Shown piece after piece: positions 26,260 through 36,567 of a stretch of DNA of 64,000 nucleotides. A program made the position numbers and the translations under genes. This DNA is from Bowdeniella nasicola (lineage in GTDB: Bacteria > Actinomycetota > Actinomycetes > Actinomycetales > Actinomycetaceae), in the NCBI RefSeq assembly GCF_900107735.1, contig NZ_FNQV01000009.1:62001-126000 (forward strand). The letters are read 5' to 3'. The notes under the pieces were generated by a model. The model did not search any database. It was not told the DNA's origin and saw only the letters and a list, made by a program, of their open reading frames with translations. Every line of letters starts with the position of its first letter. Positions within the stretch are counted from its first letter, which is position 1.

Positions 26260-26287
26260 CCTTCAACCTTCAAGCTCAGGTTGAAGG
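26260..26287 (-). repeat. Inverted repeat in the ftsZ leader
   Basis: CCTTCAACCT (26260-26269) and its exact complement (26278-26287) form a 10-bp stem with an 8-nt loop, ending about 20 nt before the ftsZ start codon and next to its ribosome-binding site. It has no T-run. It could set translation or mRNA stability of ftsZ. Confidence 0.6.
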
Positions 26288-26316
26288 TGAAACTTTTGTC
26301 GTCGTTAGGCGCAAGC

Positions 26317-26345
26317 AAAGTACGCGCTTGCACGAGGCAGAACAA
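26317..26345 (-). promoter_or_regulatory. Promoter of ftsZ
   Basis: TTGTTC at 26345-26340 (-35) and TACTTT at 26322-26317 (-10) are 17 bp apart. Transcription would start about 70 nt before ftsZ. A GCAAGC/GCTTGC repeat flanks the -10 box. Confidence 0.65.
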
Positions 26346-26374
26346 CGACCGACACGGCGTGTTGGGAAATCGAG

Positions 26375-27301
26375 TTATTTCGTCACGGGGGTTCGCGGCG
26401 CGGAGACGTCGTAGACCTTGGCCTCCTGGGTGAGCAGTACCTGCAGCACCCGCGATTTCAGCTCGATATCGTTCGAGCCACCCCAGATGACTCGGGCGGA
26501 ATTATCGAGTGTGAAGCTCATAAGGCCGTCGCCGTCGATCGCGGCGGAGCTCAGGCGCGAGCGCACCACATCTGGCAGGGCGCCAAGCGTCGTGAGGACG
26601 TCCTGGATGAGCGCGCCGCGCAGGTGTTCTTCTCCCCCAACAGAGATGACGGGGATGCCCTCGGGGGCTTCGCCGCGCTTGCCAAGGACGACGCCGTGGG
26701 CATCGAGGAGTTCGAACTCGCCGGAATCGGCCAGTTGCTGGGCGGCGACGGCTTCGCGTCCATTGACCGTCACGATGACTTCCTTCGGCCACGATCGTGC
26801 GACCTGAACGGTTTCCACGACCGTGAGTGCCTCGACGGCCGCGCGCATATCGCCGGTGGACAGGCGCGGCAGTGGCGTCCCGCGGTAGGGCTCAAGGACG
26901 GCCGTCACGGCCGATTCCGAGACCTCGGGCCCCTCGGTTTTCACCTTGATCGTCGTCAGGGCAAACAGCGGGGAGAAGAATGCGCCCCACACGAGCGCCG
27001 CGATGAGCACGATGGCCGCGGCGGCCCAGTAGGCATAGCGCTTGCGGGCGTGCCACACGGCTCGGCGGCGTTCATCGCGCACTCGGTTCAGCGAGGTGAC
27101 GGGCGAGTGGTCCCGGCGCAGGGTTTCTTTGGCGCGCGCGGCGAGCTGGGTGATCGGGGCGGGCGAGCGCTCAGCTTCGGCGCGGGGCTCGGGCTTGGCC
27201 CGGTCCTCGGCCTCCTCCTCGGGCGTGATGAGCGCTTGACGGTCGTCCTCGTTCAGGCCCGGCCGGTGGATGCGCGGCCTTGGGCGTGGCGGTGGTTTCA
27301 C
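26375..27301 (-). CDS. ftsQ: Cell division protein FtsQ (DivIB)
   Basis: FtsQ is a bitopic membrane protein that joins FtsL, FtsB and the septal synthase FtsW-FtsI. It has a cytoplasmic tail rich in Pro/Arg/Glu (~residues 1-90), one membrane helix (YWAAAAIVLIAALVWGAFF, ~105-125), a POTRA domain (TTIKVKTEGPEVSESAVTAVLEPYRGTPLPRL) and a beta domain ending near the C-terminus (VSAPRTPVTK). The 308-residue length is normal for actinobacteria. It overlaps murC by 4 bp, so it is coupled to the mur genes, while ftsZ behind it has its own promoter. Confidence 0.94.
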   Translation of the reverse strand: MKPPPRPRPRIHRPGLNEDDRQALITPEEEAEDRAKPEPRAEAERSPAPITQLAARAKETLRRDHSPVTSLNRVRDERRRAVWHARKRYAYWAAAAIVLIAALVWGAFFSPLFALTTIKVKTEGPEVSESAVTAVLEPYRGTPLPRLSTGDMRAAVEALTVVETVQVARSWPKEVIVTVNGREAVAAQQLADSGEFELLDAHGVVLGKRGEAPEGIPVISVGGEEHLRGALIQDVLTTLGALPDVVRSRLSSAAIDGDGLMSFTLDNSARVIWGGSNDIELKSRVLQVLLTQEAKVYDVSAPRTPVTK

Positions 27302-28638
27302 CGCGCCTGCTCCGACAGTGCGGAAATGACGGTTGCGCCGGCCTCGGTAATCGAGCCGGCTCCCATGGTGAGCACGATGTCGCCGGGGCGGGCGAGGCTT
27401 GCGGCCAGGCGCGCGGCTTCATCCATGTCGCCGACGTAGCGGGCCTTGGGGAGCTTATCCGTGATGAGTTCGGAGGTCACGCCCGCAACCGGGGCCTCGC
27501 GGGCCGGGAAAATATCGGTAACGATGACGGAATCGGCGCCCTTGAGCGCTCCGGCGAACCGATCGGCGAACGCCTGGGTGCGGCTAAAGAGGTGCGGCTG
27601 GAAGATGACGATGACGCGCGAGGCACCGACCTGGGTGCGGGCGGTCGCGATCGTGGCGGCGACCTCCGTCGGGTGGTGCGCATAGTCATCGATGACGCGC
27701 ACGCCGCGCACATAGCCCCGCTGTTCAAAGCGGCGTCCGGTACCCGCGAAGGCGCCGAGCGAACGCGACATAAGGGTGGCGGGCACGCCGAGTTCGATAC
27801 CGGCGATGAGGGCGGCGGCAGCGTTCAGGCGGTTGTGGTCCCCTGCCACCTGCAGCGCGAGGCGATAGTGGCGATCATCGATGATGACGTCATCGCCCGC
27901 GACGCCGACATCAGCGTTCTTGGAGCGGCCATAGGTGACGACGCGCAGCCCCTCGGCGGCAGCGCGCTCCGCCAGGTCGGCAGCGCCCGGGTCATCCGCG
28001 CAGCAAATGAGGAGCCCGCCCTCGGTCAGGCGCGAGGCGAAGTCGAGGAAGGCCTGCTTGAAGGCCGCCTCCGACCCGTAGTGGTCGAGGTGATCGGGTT
28101 CGACGTTCGTCACGATCGCGACGCGCGGCGCGTAGTTCAAGAACGAGCCGTCGGATTCATCGGCCTCGGCAACGAACACCGAACCGGTGCCAAGCCTCGC
28201 TCCGGAGCCGAGCCCGAGGACCGTGCCGCCGATGGCATAGGACGGATCGGTGCCGACCTCCACGAGGGCGGCGGCCAGCATGCCGGAGGTCGTCGTCTTG
28301 CCGTGGGCCCCGGCGACCGCGACAAAGTCCAAGCCTTCGGCGGCGCGTACGAGGGCCTCGGAGCGGTGCAGGATCTGCTGGCCGCGATCGATGGCGAGCG
28401 CGAGTTCCGGGTTTGTGTCCTTGATCGCCGTGGAGCGCACGACGGTGAAATCAGCGGGCAGGTTCGTGCCGTCGTGGCCAATGAAGCAGTGGATGCCCTT
28501 GGCGCGCAGGCGCTGCAGCGCCGCGGAGTCCTTCGCATCCGAGCCCTGAACGATCTGGCCGCGGGCCGAGAGCAACTCGGCGATGACGGACATCCCCGCA
28601 CCGCCGATCCCGATGAAGTGGTAGCGCTCGCGGTTCAT
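27298..28638 (-). CDS. murC: UDP-N-acetylmuramate--L-alanine ligase
   Basis: MurC adds L-alanine to UDP-MurNAc with ATP, the first step of the peptide stem. The 446-residue protein has the N-terminal nucleotide fold (YHFIGIGGAGMSVIAELL), the ATP loop GAHGKTTTSGM, the central FVAEADESDGSFL with the metal-binding Glu, and PDHLDHYGS. The C-terminal domain has DDYAHHPTEVAATIATAR and FQPHLFSRTQ. It overlaps ftsQ and murG by 4 bp each. It recognises L-Ala in nearly all bacteria; no change at the substrate site is visible from motifs. Confidence 0.98.
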   Translation of the reverse strand: MNRERYHFIGIGGAGMSVIAELLSARGQIVQGSDAKDSAALQRLRAKGIHCFIGHDGTNLPADFTVVRSTAIKDTNPELALAIDRGQQILHRSEALVRAAEGLDFVAVAGAHGKTTTSGMLAAALVEVGTDPSYAIGGTVLGLGSGARLGTGSVFVAEADESDGSFLNYAPRVAIVTNVEPDHLDHYGSEAAFKQAFLDFASRLTEGGLLICCADDPGAADLAERAAAEGLRVVTYGRSKNADVGVAGDDVIIDDRHYRLALQVAGDHNRLNAAAALIAGIELGVPATLMSRSLGAFAGTGRRFEQRGYVRGVRVIDDYAHHPTEVAATIATARTQVGASRVIVIFQPHLFSRTQAFADRFAGALKGADSVIVTDIFPAREAPVAGVTSELITDKLPKARYVGDMDEAARLAASLARPGDIVLTMGAGSITEAGATVISALSEQAR

Positions 28639-29765
28639 CGCCGGACCTTTTCAATTTCGTCAACGAGTTTCGCGGCGCCGTCGATTGCTCCGACGCGGGC
28701 GGCGGCCGCTCCGGCCTGCTCGAGCGCGCTCGGGTCGGTCAGCCACGGGCTGATTGTCGCCGTGAGGGAGGCCGGAGTGAGGTCCGAATCGTCCAGCAGC
28801 AAGCCGCCACCGGCGGCGAGCACATCGGCCGCATTGCGGCGCTGCTCCCCGTTGCCGATCGGCAGCGGGATGTAGATCGCGGGCAGCCCGAGCGCGGTGA
28901 GTTCGGCGACGGTGCCGGCGCCCGAACGGCAGATGACCATATCTGCGGCTGCGTAGGCCTCGTGCATCGCGGGCAGGTACTCGCGCACGTGGTAGGTGCC
29001 GAGCTCCATGCCGTGATCGGCGAGCGCGGCGTGCACCTCGCCCGCCTTGCCCTTGCCGGTCAGGTGCAGGACCTGCACGCCGCGCTGGGCGAAGTAGGGC
29101 GCGATCTCCGCGGCGGCGGCGTTGATGGACTTGGCGCCGAGCGAGCCCCCGGTGACAAGCACGGTCGTCATCTCGGGGTTCAGGCCGAGCTTTTCGGCGG
29201 CCTGGCTGCGCGCCCACGTGCCGTCTCCCCCGCGCCGGCGCATCGCGAGATCCAGGATCGGACCGCGGATGGGCAAACCCGTCGTCACGGTCCGGCCGCG
29301 CTTAGCGGCAAGCGGCGTCGAAGGGAAGGTCAGGGCGACGACGGCGGCGCGCTTGGCGCCGAGCTTATTGGCGTAGCCGGGCCGGGCATTTTGCTCGTGG
29401 ATGACGAACGGGATGCCATCGCGCCAGGCAGCGAGGTAGGCGGGGGTGGCGACGAAACCACCGAAACCGACGACGAGGTCGGCCTTCACGTCGGCCAAGA
29501 CCCCGCGCACCTGAGAGATCGCGGAGCGGAACTTCACCGGGAAGGTGAGCGCGCTCGGGGTGGGTTTGCGCGGCATCGGAACCTTCGGGATCGTCACGAG
29601 GTTGATGCCCGCGGCCGGAACCAATTCCGTTTCTAATCCGCTTGCTACCCCGAGCGCCGTAATCCGGGCGGCCGGGTAGCGGGCAGCGATTTCGCTGGCC
29701 GTTGCGAGCAGCGGGTTGACGTGTCCCGCGCTGCCCCCACCGGCCAGAACGATCGAGTGAATCAC
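28635..29765 (-). CDS. murG: UDP-GlcNAc transferase MurG
   Basis: MurG transfers GlcNAc to lipid I to give lipid II, at the inner face of the membrane. The 376-residue GT28 enzyme has the N-terminal glycine-rich loop LAGGGSAGHVNPLLA, the FGGFVATPAYLAAW and FVIHEQNARPGYANK acceptor segments, the VTGGSLGAKSIN loop of the donor side, and CRSGAGTVAELTALGLPAIYIPLP for UDP-GlcNAc binding. It overlaps ftsW and murC by 4 bp (ATGA), a tightly coupled series. Confidence 0.98.
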   Translation of the reverse strand: MIHSIVLAGGGSAGHVNPLLATASEIAARYPAARITALGVASGLETELVPAAGINLVTIPKVPMPRKPTPSALTFPVKFRSAISQVRGVLADVKADLVVGFGGFVATPAYLAAWRDGIPFVIHEQNARPGYANKLGAKRAAVVALTFPSTPLAAKRGRTVTTGLPIRGPILDLAMRRRGGDGTWARSQAAEKLGLNPEMTTVLVTGGSLGAKSINAAAAEIAPYFAQRGVQVLHLTGKGKAGEVHAALADHGMELGTYHVREYLPAMHEAYAAADMVICRSGAGTVAELTALGLPAIYIPLPIGNGEQRRNAADVLAAGGGLLLDDSDLTPASLTATISPWLTDPSALEQAGAAAARVGAIDGAAKLVDEIEKVRR

Positions 29766-31003
29766 GAACTTCTCCTTGCACGGCGGCCGATCACCGATAG
29801 TGACCGCCTCACCGCGGATGTCGATTGCGCCAGGGCCACGCTAGCGCCGGGCTCGGTTCGAGCCAGGGCCAGCAAGACTCCGATGGCCATTATCGTACTG
29901 ACGAGGGAGGAACCGCCAGAAGAGATCAAGGGCAGCGGCACGCCAATGACCGGCGCAAGGCCCAGCACAACGAAGATGTTCATGAAGGCTTGCCCGATGA
30001 TCCAGGTGCCGAGTCCCGCCGCGAGTAACCGCGAGAAATCGTCGGTCAACACCCGGTAGAGCCGGAAGATTCCCCAGGCCAAAACGGCGAAGAGCACGAG
30101 CACGAGCGAGGTTCCTACGAGGCCGAGTTCCTCGCCGATGATCGCGAAAATATAGTCGTTGTGCGCCTCGGGTAGGTAGGCCCACTTCTCGCGCGAGGCG
30201 CCCAGTCCGACCCCGAAGACGCCACCGGTGCCAAGGGCCCAGCGGCCGTGGCGCGGCTGATAGCCGAGCGCATCGGAGGTGCCCTCGGTCGCGTGTTCCA
30301 TGCCGGGCAGGAACTGAATGATTCGGGCCATGCGCGTCGGGTTGTCGATCACCATGTACACGACGGCCCCGAGCGCCAAGATCGCGAGCACGCCCAACCA
30401 CTTTTTCGGCAGCCGCGCGCAGACCAGCATCGCAGCGACCATGACCGCGATGACGAGCGCGGTACCGAGGTCGTGACCACCTAGGACAAGGACCATCGAG
30501 ACCCCAACAGCGCCCAGTGGCACGACGAGGTGGCGCCAGTTCTCCAGGTGTCGCAGATGCGCGGCGAGAATCGAAGCGAGGAAAAGCGCGAGCGTGAGTT
30601 TGATGAACTCCGAGGGCTGGATCGCAAACGGCAGGCCCGGAATTCGGATCCAGGCGACGTTACCGCCCTTGCCGACAGCTAGCGGCGTGAAGATCAACGC
30701 GCCTATCGCCCAGGAGCCAAGCAGTGCAAACGGAGCGATCTTGCGCAGCGTGGGAATGGACAACCGAGACAGGACGTATGCCGGGATCAGCGCGGCGGCG
30801 GCAAAACCCATCTGCCGGGTGGCGTCGTTATACGGGGTACGCCCCTCCTTGATGGAGGTGACCGTCGACGCCGACATCACCATGGTGATGCCAAAAACGA
30901 GCAGGACGACGGCCGAGCCGAGGATGAGGTAGTAGGACAGCGCGCCCGGGTGGGTACGGGTCAGCGAGCGCTTCGATGTTTCTTGCGTCAACGTGACCGG
31001 CAT
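29762..31003 (-). CDS. ftsW: Septal peptidoglycan polymerase FtsW (SEDS family)
   Basis: FtsW polymerises lipid II glycan at the septum with its partner FtsI, which is four genes upstream here. The 413-residue protein has about ten membrane helices. Family stretches include YYLILGSAVVLLVFGITMVMSAS near the N-terminus, the GLPFAIQPSEFIKL loop, FGVGLGASREKWAYLPEAHNDYIFAIIGEELGLVG with the catalytic Asp region, and GVPLPLISSGGSSLV near the end. It overlaps murG by 4 bp; 65 bp separate it from murD. Confidence 0.97.
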   Translation of the reverse strand: MPVTLTQETSKRSLTRTHPGALSYYLILGSAVVLLVFGITMVMSASTVTSIKEGRTPYNDATRQMGFAAAALIPAYVLSRLSIPTLRKIAPFALLGSWAIGALIFTPLAVGKGGNVAWIRIPGLPFAIQPSEFIKLTLALFLASILAAHLRHLENWRHLVVPLGAVGVSMVLVLGGHDLGTALVIAVMVAAMLVCARLPKKWLGVLAILALGAVVYMVIDNPTRMARIIQFLPGMEHATEGTSDALGYQPRHGRWALGTGGVFGVGLGASREKWAYLPEAHNDYIFAIIGEELGLVGTSLVLVLFAVLAWGIFRLYRVLTDDFSRLLAAGLGTWIIGQAFMNIFVVLGLAPVIGVPLPLISSGGSSLVSTIMAIGVLLALARTEPGASVALAQSTSAVRRSLSVIGRRARRSS

Positions 31004-31068
31004 GACTCCCCTTCCCTCTCCCCTATTGTGCGGTGCGAATGGTGTGCGGCGTGCCTAACACGCCGCGA

Positions 31069-32526
31069 CTAGCCGTTGCGCACGGCCGTGGCGAATTCCT
31101 CACCGCGCAAGGCGTAGTTCGCGAACTGATCCATCGAGGCGCACGCGGGCGCGAGCATGACGGTATCGCCCTTGCCCGCGAGTTCACGCGCGGCGGCGAC
31201 GGCGGCGGCCATGACGCTGCGGTGCGCGGGATCGATGACACGCACCGGAATCTCGGGCGCCTCGGCGGCGAGTGCGGTCGCCAGGGGTTCCTGGTCGACG
31301 CCGATGAGGACGGCGGCCTTGAGCTTGGGCCGGACATCGGCGACGAGTTCCTCGAAGCGCGCCCCCTTGGCCAGTCCCCCGGCGATCCACACGACGCTGC
31401 CATCGGCCATACCCGTGAGCGAGGCACGGGCGGCGTGGGCGTTGGTGGCTTTCGAGTCGTTGATGTAGCGCACGCCGTCGATCTCGGCGATCGTTTCGAT
31501 CCGGTGGGCGCCAGGCGCGAAGGAGCGCAGGCCCGCGGCGATCGCTTCCGGCGGCACGTCGGCGGCCCGGGCCAGGCCTGCAGCGAACAGCGCATCGATG
31601 ACGACGTGGCCGGGCAGGCTGCCGCCGGGCGCGAGGTGGGCGAGGTCGGCGAGTGTTGCGAGTTCGACGCCTTGGGTGTGGCGCTCCGCGTGGTAGGCGC
31701 GATCGACGAGCATATCCTCGACGAGGCCGAGGCCCGCCAGGGGCGGCGTATCGGTGCCAATCGAGATCGCGCGGGCGCCCTCGGTGACGTCAGCCTCCTC
31801 GACCATCTGGCGGGTTGCGTCGTCGTGACGCGAATATAGGCAGGCGCGCAGCGTGCCGCGGTGCACGCGCGCCTTCGCGGCGGCGTAGGCGGCGGCCGAG
31901 CCGTGCCAGTCGAGGTGGTCGTCGTCGATGTTCAGGCATGCCGAGGCGAGCGCTCGCACCGAGGACGTCGAATGGAGTTGGAAGCTGGAGAGTTCGGCGG
32001 GCAGCGCGTCCACGCCGCCGCGGGCGGCGACGAGCACCGCAGGGGTGCCGACATTCCCGATGGCGGGCGCGACGAGGCCCGCGCTGGTGAGGATCGCGCT
32101 CGTCATCGTCACCGTCGTCGTTTTGCCGTTCGTGCCGGTGAGCGTGAGCCAGGGCGCGAAGCTGCCGTCGGCCTTCGGGGCCTGCACGCGCCAGGCGAGC
32201 TCGATCTCGCTGATGACCTCGACGCCGCGTTCGGCGGCGCGGGCATACAGCGGCGTGTGGGGCGTGATGCCGGGCGAGACGACGACGATATCGCGATCGC
32301 GCGTCGCGAGGTCGGCAAAGTCTTCATCGCTCGTGGCGTGGGCGAGACGGCCGGGCAGGTGCTGTTCGGCGGCGGCCTCGATGGCGGCCTCGGAGTGGTC
32401 GACGCCGAGCGCGTCCATGCCGAGCGTGCCGAGGACCTCGAGCGCGGCCTTGCCGGAGGCGCCGAGCCCGGCGACGGCGACGCGCGCGCCGGAAAGATCA
32501 ACGCGGGTGCGGGAGGTGCTAGCCAC
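31069..32526 (-). CDS. murD: UDP-MurNAc-L-alanine--D-glutamate ligase
   Basis: MurD adds D-glutamate to UDP-MurNAc-L-Ala with ATP. The 485-residue protein has the N-terminal Rossmann fold ([19 protein letters not shown]), the ATP loop [11 protein letters not shown], the [11 protein letters not shown] motif with metal and Asp ligands, and the C-terminal [19 protein letters not shown] with HRIE before it. The open frame reaches 32586 inside mraY; GTG 32526 starts exactly where the family N-terminus begins and overlaps the mraY stop by 8 bp, which I take as the true start. It is followed by 65 bp before ftsW. Confidence 0.96.
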   Translation of the reverse strand: MASTSRTRVDLSGARVAVAGLGASGKAALEVLGTLGMDALGVDHSEAAIEAAAEQHLPGRLAHATSDEDFADLATRDRDIVVVSPGITPHTPLYARAAERGVEVISEIELAWRVQAPKADGSFAPWLTLTGTNGKTTTVTMTSAILTSAGLVAPAIGNVGTPAVLVAARGGVDALPAELSSFQLHSTSSVRALASACLNIDDDHLDWHGSAAAYAAAKARVHRGTLRACLYSRHDDATRQMVEEADVTEGARAISIGTDTPPLAGLGLVEDMLVDRAYHAERHTQGVELATLADLAHLAPGGSLPGHVVIDALFAAGLARAADVPPEAIAAGLRSFAPGAHRIETIAEIDGVRYINDSKATNAHAARASLTGMADGSVVWIAGGLAKGARFEELVADVRPKLKAAVLIGVDQEPLATALAAEAPEIPVRVIDPAHRSVMAAAVAAARELAGKGDTVMLAPACASMDQFANYALRGEEFATAVRNG

Positions 32527-33607
32527 TGAGTGACACCCACTCCCCGTAGAACAGGCCGAGGCCGAGCGCGACGCACAGGCCGGCAATGATCCAAAACCGG
32601 ATGACGATCGTGACCTCGCCCCAGCCCTTGAGTTCGAAGTGGTGGTGCAGCGGCGCCATCCTAAAGACGCGTTTGCCGGTGAGCTTGAACGAGCCGATTT
32701 GGATGACGTCGGACATCACGATGATGACGAACAGGCCACCGATGACAACGGCGAGCACCTCGGTGTGGGTGAGGATGGAAAAGCCCGCGACGGCGCCGCC
32801 GAGGGCGAGCGAGCCGGTATCGCCCATGAAGATTTGGGCGGGCGAGGCGTTCCACCACAGGAACCCGAAGCACGCGCCCATGAGGGCCGCACCAAGGATC
32901 GCGAGGTCTCGCGGATCGCGCACTTCGTAACACGCCTGGGTGGGCTCTGCCAGGAACTGGCAGGACTGGTTGGACTGCCACATCGCGATGACGGTGTAGG
33001 CGGCGAAGACCATGACGGAGGCGCCGGTCGCGAGCCCGTCGAGCCCGTCGGTCAGGTTCACGGCGTTCGACCAGGCCGTAATGAGGAAGTTGGACCAGAT
33101 GACGAACAGGATCATCCCGAGGACGACGCCGGCGAAGGCGAGGTCGATCGGCGAATCACGCACGAAGGAGATCCGCATCGAGGCGGGCGTGCGGTTGTTT
33201 TCGTTCGGGAACAGCAAGACGGCGACGGAGAACGTGATCCCGATGAACGCCTGGCCGAGGATCTTGCCGAGCGGGTTCAGCCCAAGGGAGCGTTCGCGCG
33301 AGATCTTGATGTAGTCGTCGAGGAAGCCGATGATGCCGAGCCCGATGATGAGGTAGAGCAGCAGCACGGCCGAGACGTTCGGCAGCCGGCCGGCGATGAG
33401 GTTCGCGCCGGCGTAACCCAGGACCGTGGTAAGGATGATGACGACGCCGCCCATCGTCGGCGTGCCGCGCTTGGTGAAGTGCGCGGCCGGCCCGTCCTGG
33501 CGGATGAACTGTCCATAGTTGCGCTTGACGAGGAACTTGATGAACAGCGGCGTCCCCAACAGGGACAGCACCAGGGCGATGGTGCCTGAGTACAAAATCG
33601 CGGTCAT
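32519..33607 (-). CDS. mraY: Phospho-MurNAc-pentapeptide translocase
   Basis: MraY links phospho-MurNAc-pentapeptide to undecaprenyl phosphate, giving lipid I. The 362-residue membrane protein (ten helices) has the family stretches [38 protein letters not shown] with the Asp-Asp pair, [13 protein letters not shown] with the catalytic Asp, and [12 protein letters not shown] with the His-rich end. A frame to 33652 exists, but ATG 33607 overlaps the murF stop as ATGA and gives the normal start ([11 protein letters not shown]). The ATG also begins where the first helix begins. Confidence 0.97.
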   Translation of the reverse strand: MTAILYSGTIALVLSLLGTPLFIKFLVKRNYGQFIRQDGPAAHFTKRGTPTMGGVVIILTTVLGYAGANLIAGRLPNVSAVLLLYLIIGLGIIGFLDDYIKISRERSLGLNPLGKILGQAFIGITFSVAVLLFPNENNRTPASMRISFVRDSPIDLAFAGVVLGMILFVIWSNFLITAWSNAVNLTDGLDGLATGASVMVFAAYTVIAMWQSNQSCQFLAEPTQACYEVRDPRDLAILGAALMGACFGFLWWNASPAQIFMGDTGSLALGGAVAGFSILTHTEVLAVVIGGLFVIIVMSDVIQIGSFKLTGKRVFRMAPLHHHFELKGWGEVTIVIRFWIIAGLCVALGLGLFYGEWVSLSG

Positions 33608-35016
33608 GCGCCGGCTTTCTGATCTGCTGCGAGATGATCCGCTACCGACCATAGCCTGGCGCCGTTGGAACCTTTGACTAAGACGACGTCACCGTCACGA
33701 AGCTCACCTTCAAGCAGCGCGAGCGCAGCTTCGTTGGTTTCCAGGGCGTCGACGCGAAGTTCGCCGCGAGCTGCCTCACGAGCACCTGTGGCGATCGCAT
33801 CGGCTGCGACGGATATCACCCAGTTCAGGCCGGCGGCCGCGGCATGGGAGCCGACCTCGGCGTGCTGGGCTTCGGCCTCGCCCCCCATTTCGAGCATCGT
33901 GCCAAGCAGCGCGATGCGGCGCGTGGCCGAGAGCCTGGCGAGCGCATCGATCGCGGCGCGCATCGACTCGGGGTTGGCGTTGTAGGCGTCATCGAGGATC
34001 GTTACGCCATCGGCGCGCTCGGTCAGCGCCATCCGGTGCGGGCTGATCTCGGCGTCCTCGATCGCGCGCACCGCCCGAGACAGATCCAGGCCCAGCGCGG
34101 CGACGGCGGACAGCGCCGCCAGCGCATTATTGACGTGATGCACGCCGACGATCGGCAGGCGCACCTCGATGCCGCTGAGACTAAAGCTTGCGCGGCCGAG
34201 CGCGTCTGCGCGGATGTCCGCGGCGGCAAGACCCGGGCGCCCGGCGAGCTCACCGCGCGCGGAGAAGTAGCGCACGTGATCGGCCGCAAGGGCGCTGCCA
34301 TCGGCGTGGGTGGGACGCATCGCGGAAACTCGCGCGTCATCGGCGTTGAGGATGGCGGTGCCGCCGGGGCGGATCGCGGCGACGAGTTCGCTCTTGGCCT
34401 TCGCGACGTCGGCGAGCGATCCGAAGCCTCCGACGTGGGCGTGGCCGACCATAAGCACGATCGCGATATCGAGCGGCGCGATCGTCGTGAGCCGGGTGAG
34501 TTCGCCTGCGGCCGACGCACCCATCTCGGCGACGAGGTAGCGCGTGTTCTCGTCGCAGCGCAGCACCGTCAGCGGCAGGCCGATGTCATTGTTGAAGCTC
34601 GCGACGGGCCAGATCGTCGGCGCGAAAGCGGAAAGCGCCGCCCCGAGCAAGTCCTTCGTCGTCGTCTTGCCGGAGGATCCGGTCACGCCGATGACGCTGA
34701 TCTCGCCGCGCTCGCGCAAGGCTCGCAGCACGTGGGCGGCGAGCGCGCCGAGCGCCTGCACGGTGGAGTCGACCCGCACGTGCGGGACGGCAACGTCTTG
34801 CTCACTGAGGATGACGGCGGCACCGGCATCAGCGGCGCTGGCGACGTAGCGGTGCCCGTCGATGTTTTCGCCCGCGATCGCGACGAAGCAGTCCCCGGGC
34901 GCGACCTCCCGCGAATCGGTGATGACCTGGCCGGTGACGCTCGCATCGGCTGCGAGCCCGCCGGCGAGCTCTCCCCCGGTTGCCGCCGCAATCTCGGCGG
35001 CGCTCAGCGTGATCAT
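33604..35016 (-). CDS. murF: UDP-MurNAc-tripeptide--D-alanyl-D-alanine ligase
   Basis: MurF adds D-Ala-D-Ala to complete the peptide stem. The 470-residue protein has the N-terminal domain with [24 protein letters not shown], the ATP loop [25 protein letters not shown] with the metal-binding Glu, and the C-terminal [17 protein letters not shown]. Further C-terminal are LLGTMLEMG and [12 protein letters not shown]. It overlaps murE by 4 bp and mraY by 4 bp. The ddl ligase, which makes D-Ala-D-Ala, is not in this cluster. Confidence 0.97.
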   Translation of the reverse strand: MITLSAAEIAAATGGELAGGLAADASVTGQVITDSREVAPGDCFVAIAGENIDGHRYVASAADAGAAVILSEQDVAVPHVRVDSTVQALGALAAHVLRALRERGEISVIGVTGSSGKTTTKDLLGAALSAFAPTIWPVASFNNDIGLPLTVLRCDENTRYLVAEMGASAAGELTRLTTIAPLDIAIVLMVGHAHVGGFGSLADVAKAKSELVAAIRPGGTAILNADDARVSAMRPTHADGSALAADHVRYFSARGELAGRPGLAAADIRADALGRASFSLSGIEVRLPIVGVHHVNNALAALSAVAALGLDLSRAVRAIEDAEISPHRMALTERADGVTILDDAYNANPESMRAAIDALARLSATRRIALLGTMLEMGGEAEAQHAEVGSHAAAAGLNWVISVAADAIATGAREAARGELRVDALETNEAALALLEGELRDGDVVLVKGSNGARLWSVADHLAADQKAGA

Positions 35017-36542
35017 GCATCCTCCCGTTGCGTGAGCGCTTCGCGGGCGACCGGCACATCGTTATACGGGTGCTTGACGCCCTGAATTTCTTGGTAGGGC
35101 TCCGCGCCCTTACCCGTGACGACAACGGTATCGCGCGGCCCCGCGGCAAGGATCGCATCGGTCAGCGCCTGCCGGCGCGTCTCCCCTTCGATGACCCCCG
35201 CCATATTCGGGCGCACCTCACGAACGCCGGCCAGGATCTCGGCCCGGATCGTGGCCGGATCCTCGCTGCGCGGATTCTCGTCCGTCACATACAGCCGATC
35301 GGCGAGCCGCGCGGCGACCCGCCCCAGATCCGGGCGCTTGACGCGATCGCGGTCCCCGTCCGAGCCGAAGACGATCGTCAGCTCACCCGGGGTCAGCTCC
35401 CGCAGCGTCGTGAGGATCGCCTCGATCGCCTCGGCGGTGTGGGCATAGTCGACCATGACGAGCGGGTAGCGCTCGCTTCGCGCCGCGACGACCTGCATGC
35501 GCCCGGGCGCGGGCGAGACGGTCGCCATCGCGTCCGTCACGTCCTGCCAGTCGATCCCGAGCGTGCGCGCCAATCCGATCGCCACCATCGCGTTTTGCAC
35601 CATGATCTGGCTGGTGAGCGGCATCTCGATAACGTGGCGTTCCTCGCCGTCGATGACGGTGAAGCGCGTGCCAGCCGGGATCGAGGTAATCTCGGTGGCG
35701 ACGAGATCGGCCGGCTTGTCGGTGGCGACGGTCAGCACCGGGATCTCGCAGCGCGCCGCGAGCCTCTCGCCCCACTCATCGTCGACGCACACGACGGCGC
35801 GCTCGGCATATTCGGGCGTAAAGATCGTCGCCTTGGCCTCGAAATAGGACTCCATCGTGCGGTGGTAATCCAGGTGATCATGCTGCAGGTTGATGAACCC
35901 GACCGCGGCAAAACGCACGCCCGCGACGCGCCCCAGGTGGGCGGCATGTGAGGAGACTTCCATCGCGACGGCGGGCACGTGATCCTCCCGTGCAAGGGCC
36001 AGCAGCCGCTGCACGATGCTCGCCTCCAGTGTGGTGCGCGGCGAGACAGAGGTCTGCTGGCCAAGGCGCACCTCGACCGTGCCGAACAGGCCCGATTCCC
36101 CATGCGCGCGCGCGAGGATTTGCGACAGGATCGTCGACGTCGTCGTCTTGCCGTTGGTGCCCGTCACGCCGATGACCTGCACGTCGCGGGCGGGATCGCC
36201 ATAGACCAGGCGCGCAGCCGTCCCGACGACGGCCCGCGGATCGGCAACCTCGAGCAGCGCGACGCCTGGCGCGTCGTCGATGAGGTCGAGCCCCTGCACG
36301 TCGGTGATGATGGCGCGCGCCCCGCCGGTGATCGCCTGCCCGGCGTACTTCGCGCCGTGGGTAGTGAAACCGCCGATCGCGATGAAGGCTTCCCCGGCGC
36401 GGGTGTCTGCCGAGTCCACCGAGACGCCCGTGACCGGCCCCTCGCCGGCATCACGCACGACGCGCGCGCCGATCGCGCTCGCTAGATCCCATACGCTCAG
36501 CCCGAAAACGCGCGGGCGGCGGAGCAGCAACTCATCAGTCAC
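35013..36542 (-). CDS. murE: UDP-MurNAc-L-Ala-D-Glu--diamino acid ligase (MurE)
   Basis: MurE adds the third residue of the stem peptide. The 509-residue protein has the N-terminal SVDSADTRAGEAFIAIGG, the ATP loop [32 protein letters not shown], the lysine-bearing FEAKATIFT region, VDYAHTAEAIEAIL, and the substrate loop DENPRSEDP at about 421-429. An NPR in this loop is normally the mark of meso-diaminopimelate, whereas Lys enzymes carry other residues. Since Lys-type walls with NPR loops are known in some actinobacteria, the diamino acid is not settled. It is the gene after ftsI and overlaps murF by 4 bp. Confidence 0.96.
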   Translation of the reverse strand: MTDELLLRRPRVFGLSVWDLASAIGARVVRDAGEGPVTGVSVDSADTRAGEAFIAIGGFTTHGAKYAGQAITGGARAIITDVQGLDLIDDAPGVALLEVADPRAVVGTAARLVYGDPARDVQVIGVTGTNGKTTTSTILSQILARAHGESGLFGTVEVRLGQQTSVSPRTTLEASIVQRLLALAREDHVPAVAMEVSSHAAHLGRVAGVRFAAVGFINLQHDHLDYHRTMESYFEAKATIFTPEYAERAVVCVDDEWGERLAARCEIPVLTVATDKPADLVATEITSIPAGTRFTVIDGEERHVIEMPLTSQIMVQNAMVAIGLARTLGIDWQDVTDAMATVSPAPGRMQVVAARSERYPLVMVDYAHTAEAIEAILTTLRELTPGELTIVFGSDGDRDRVKRPDLGRVAARLADRLYVTDENPRSEDPATIRAEILAGVREVRPNMAGVIEGETRRQALTDAILAAGPRDTVVVTGKGAEPYQEIQGVKHPYNDVPVAREALTQREDA

Positions 36543-36567
36543 GCAGCTAGGTCCTTAGAACTTGAGG

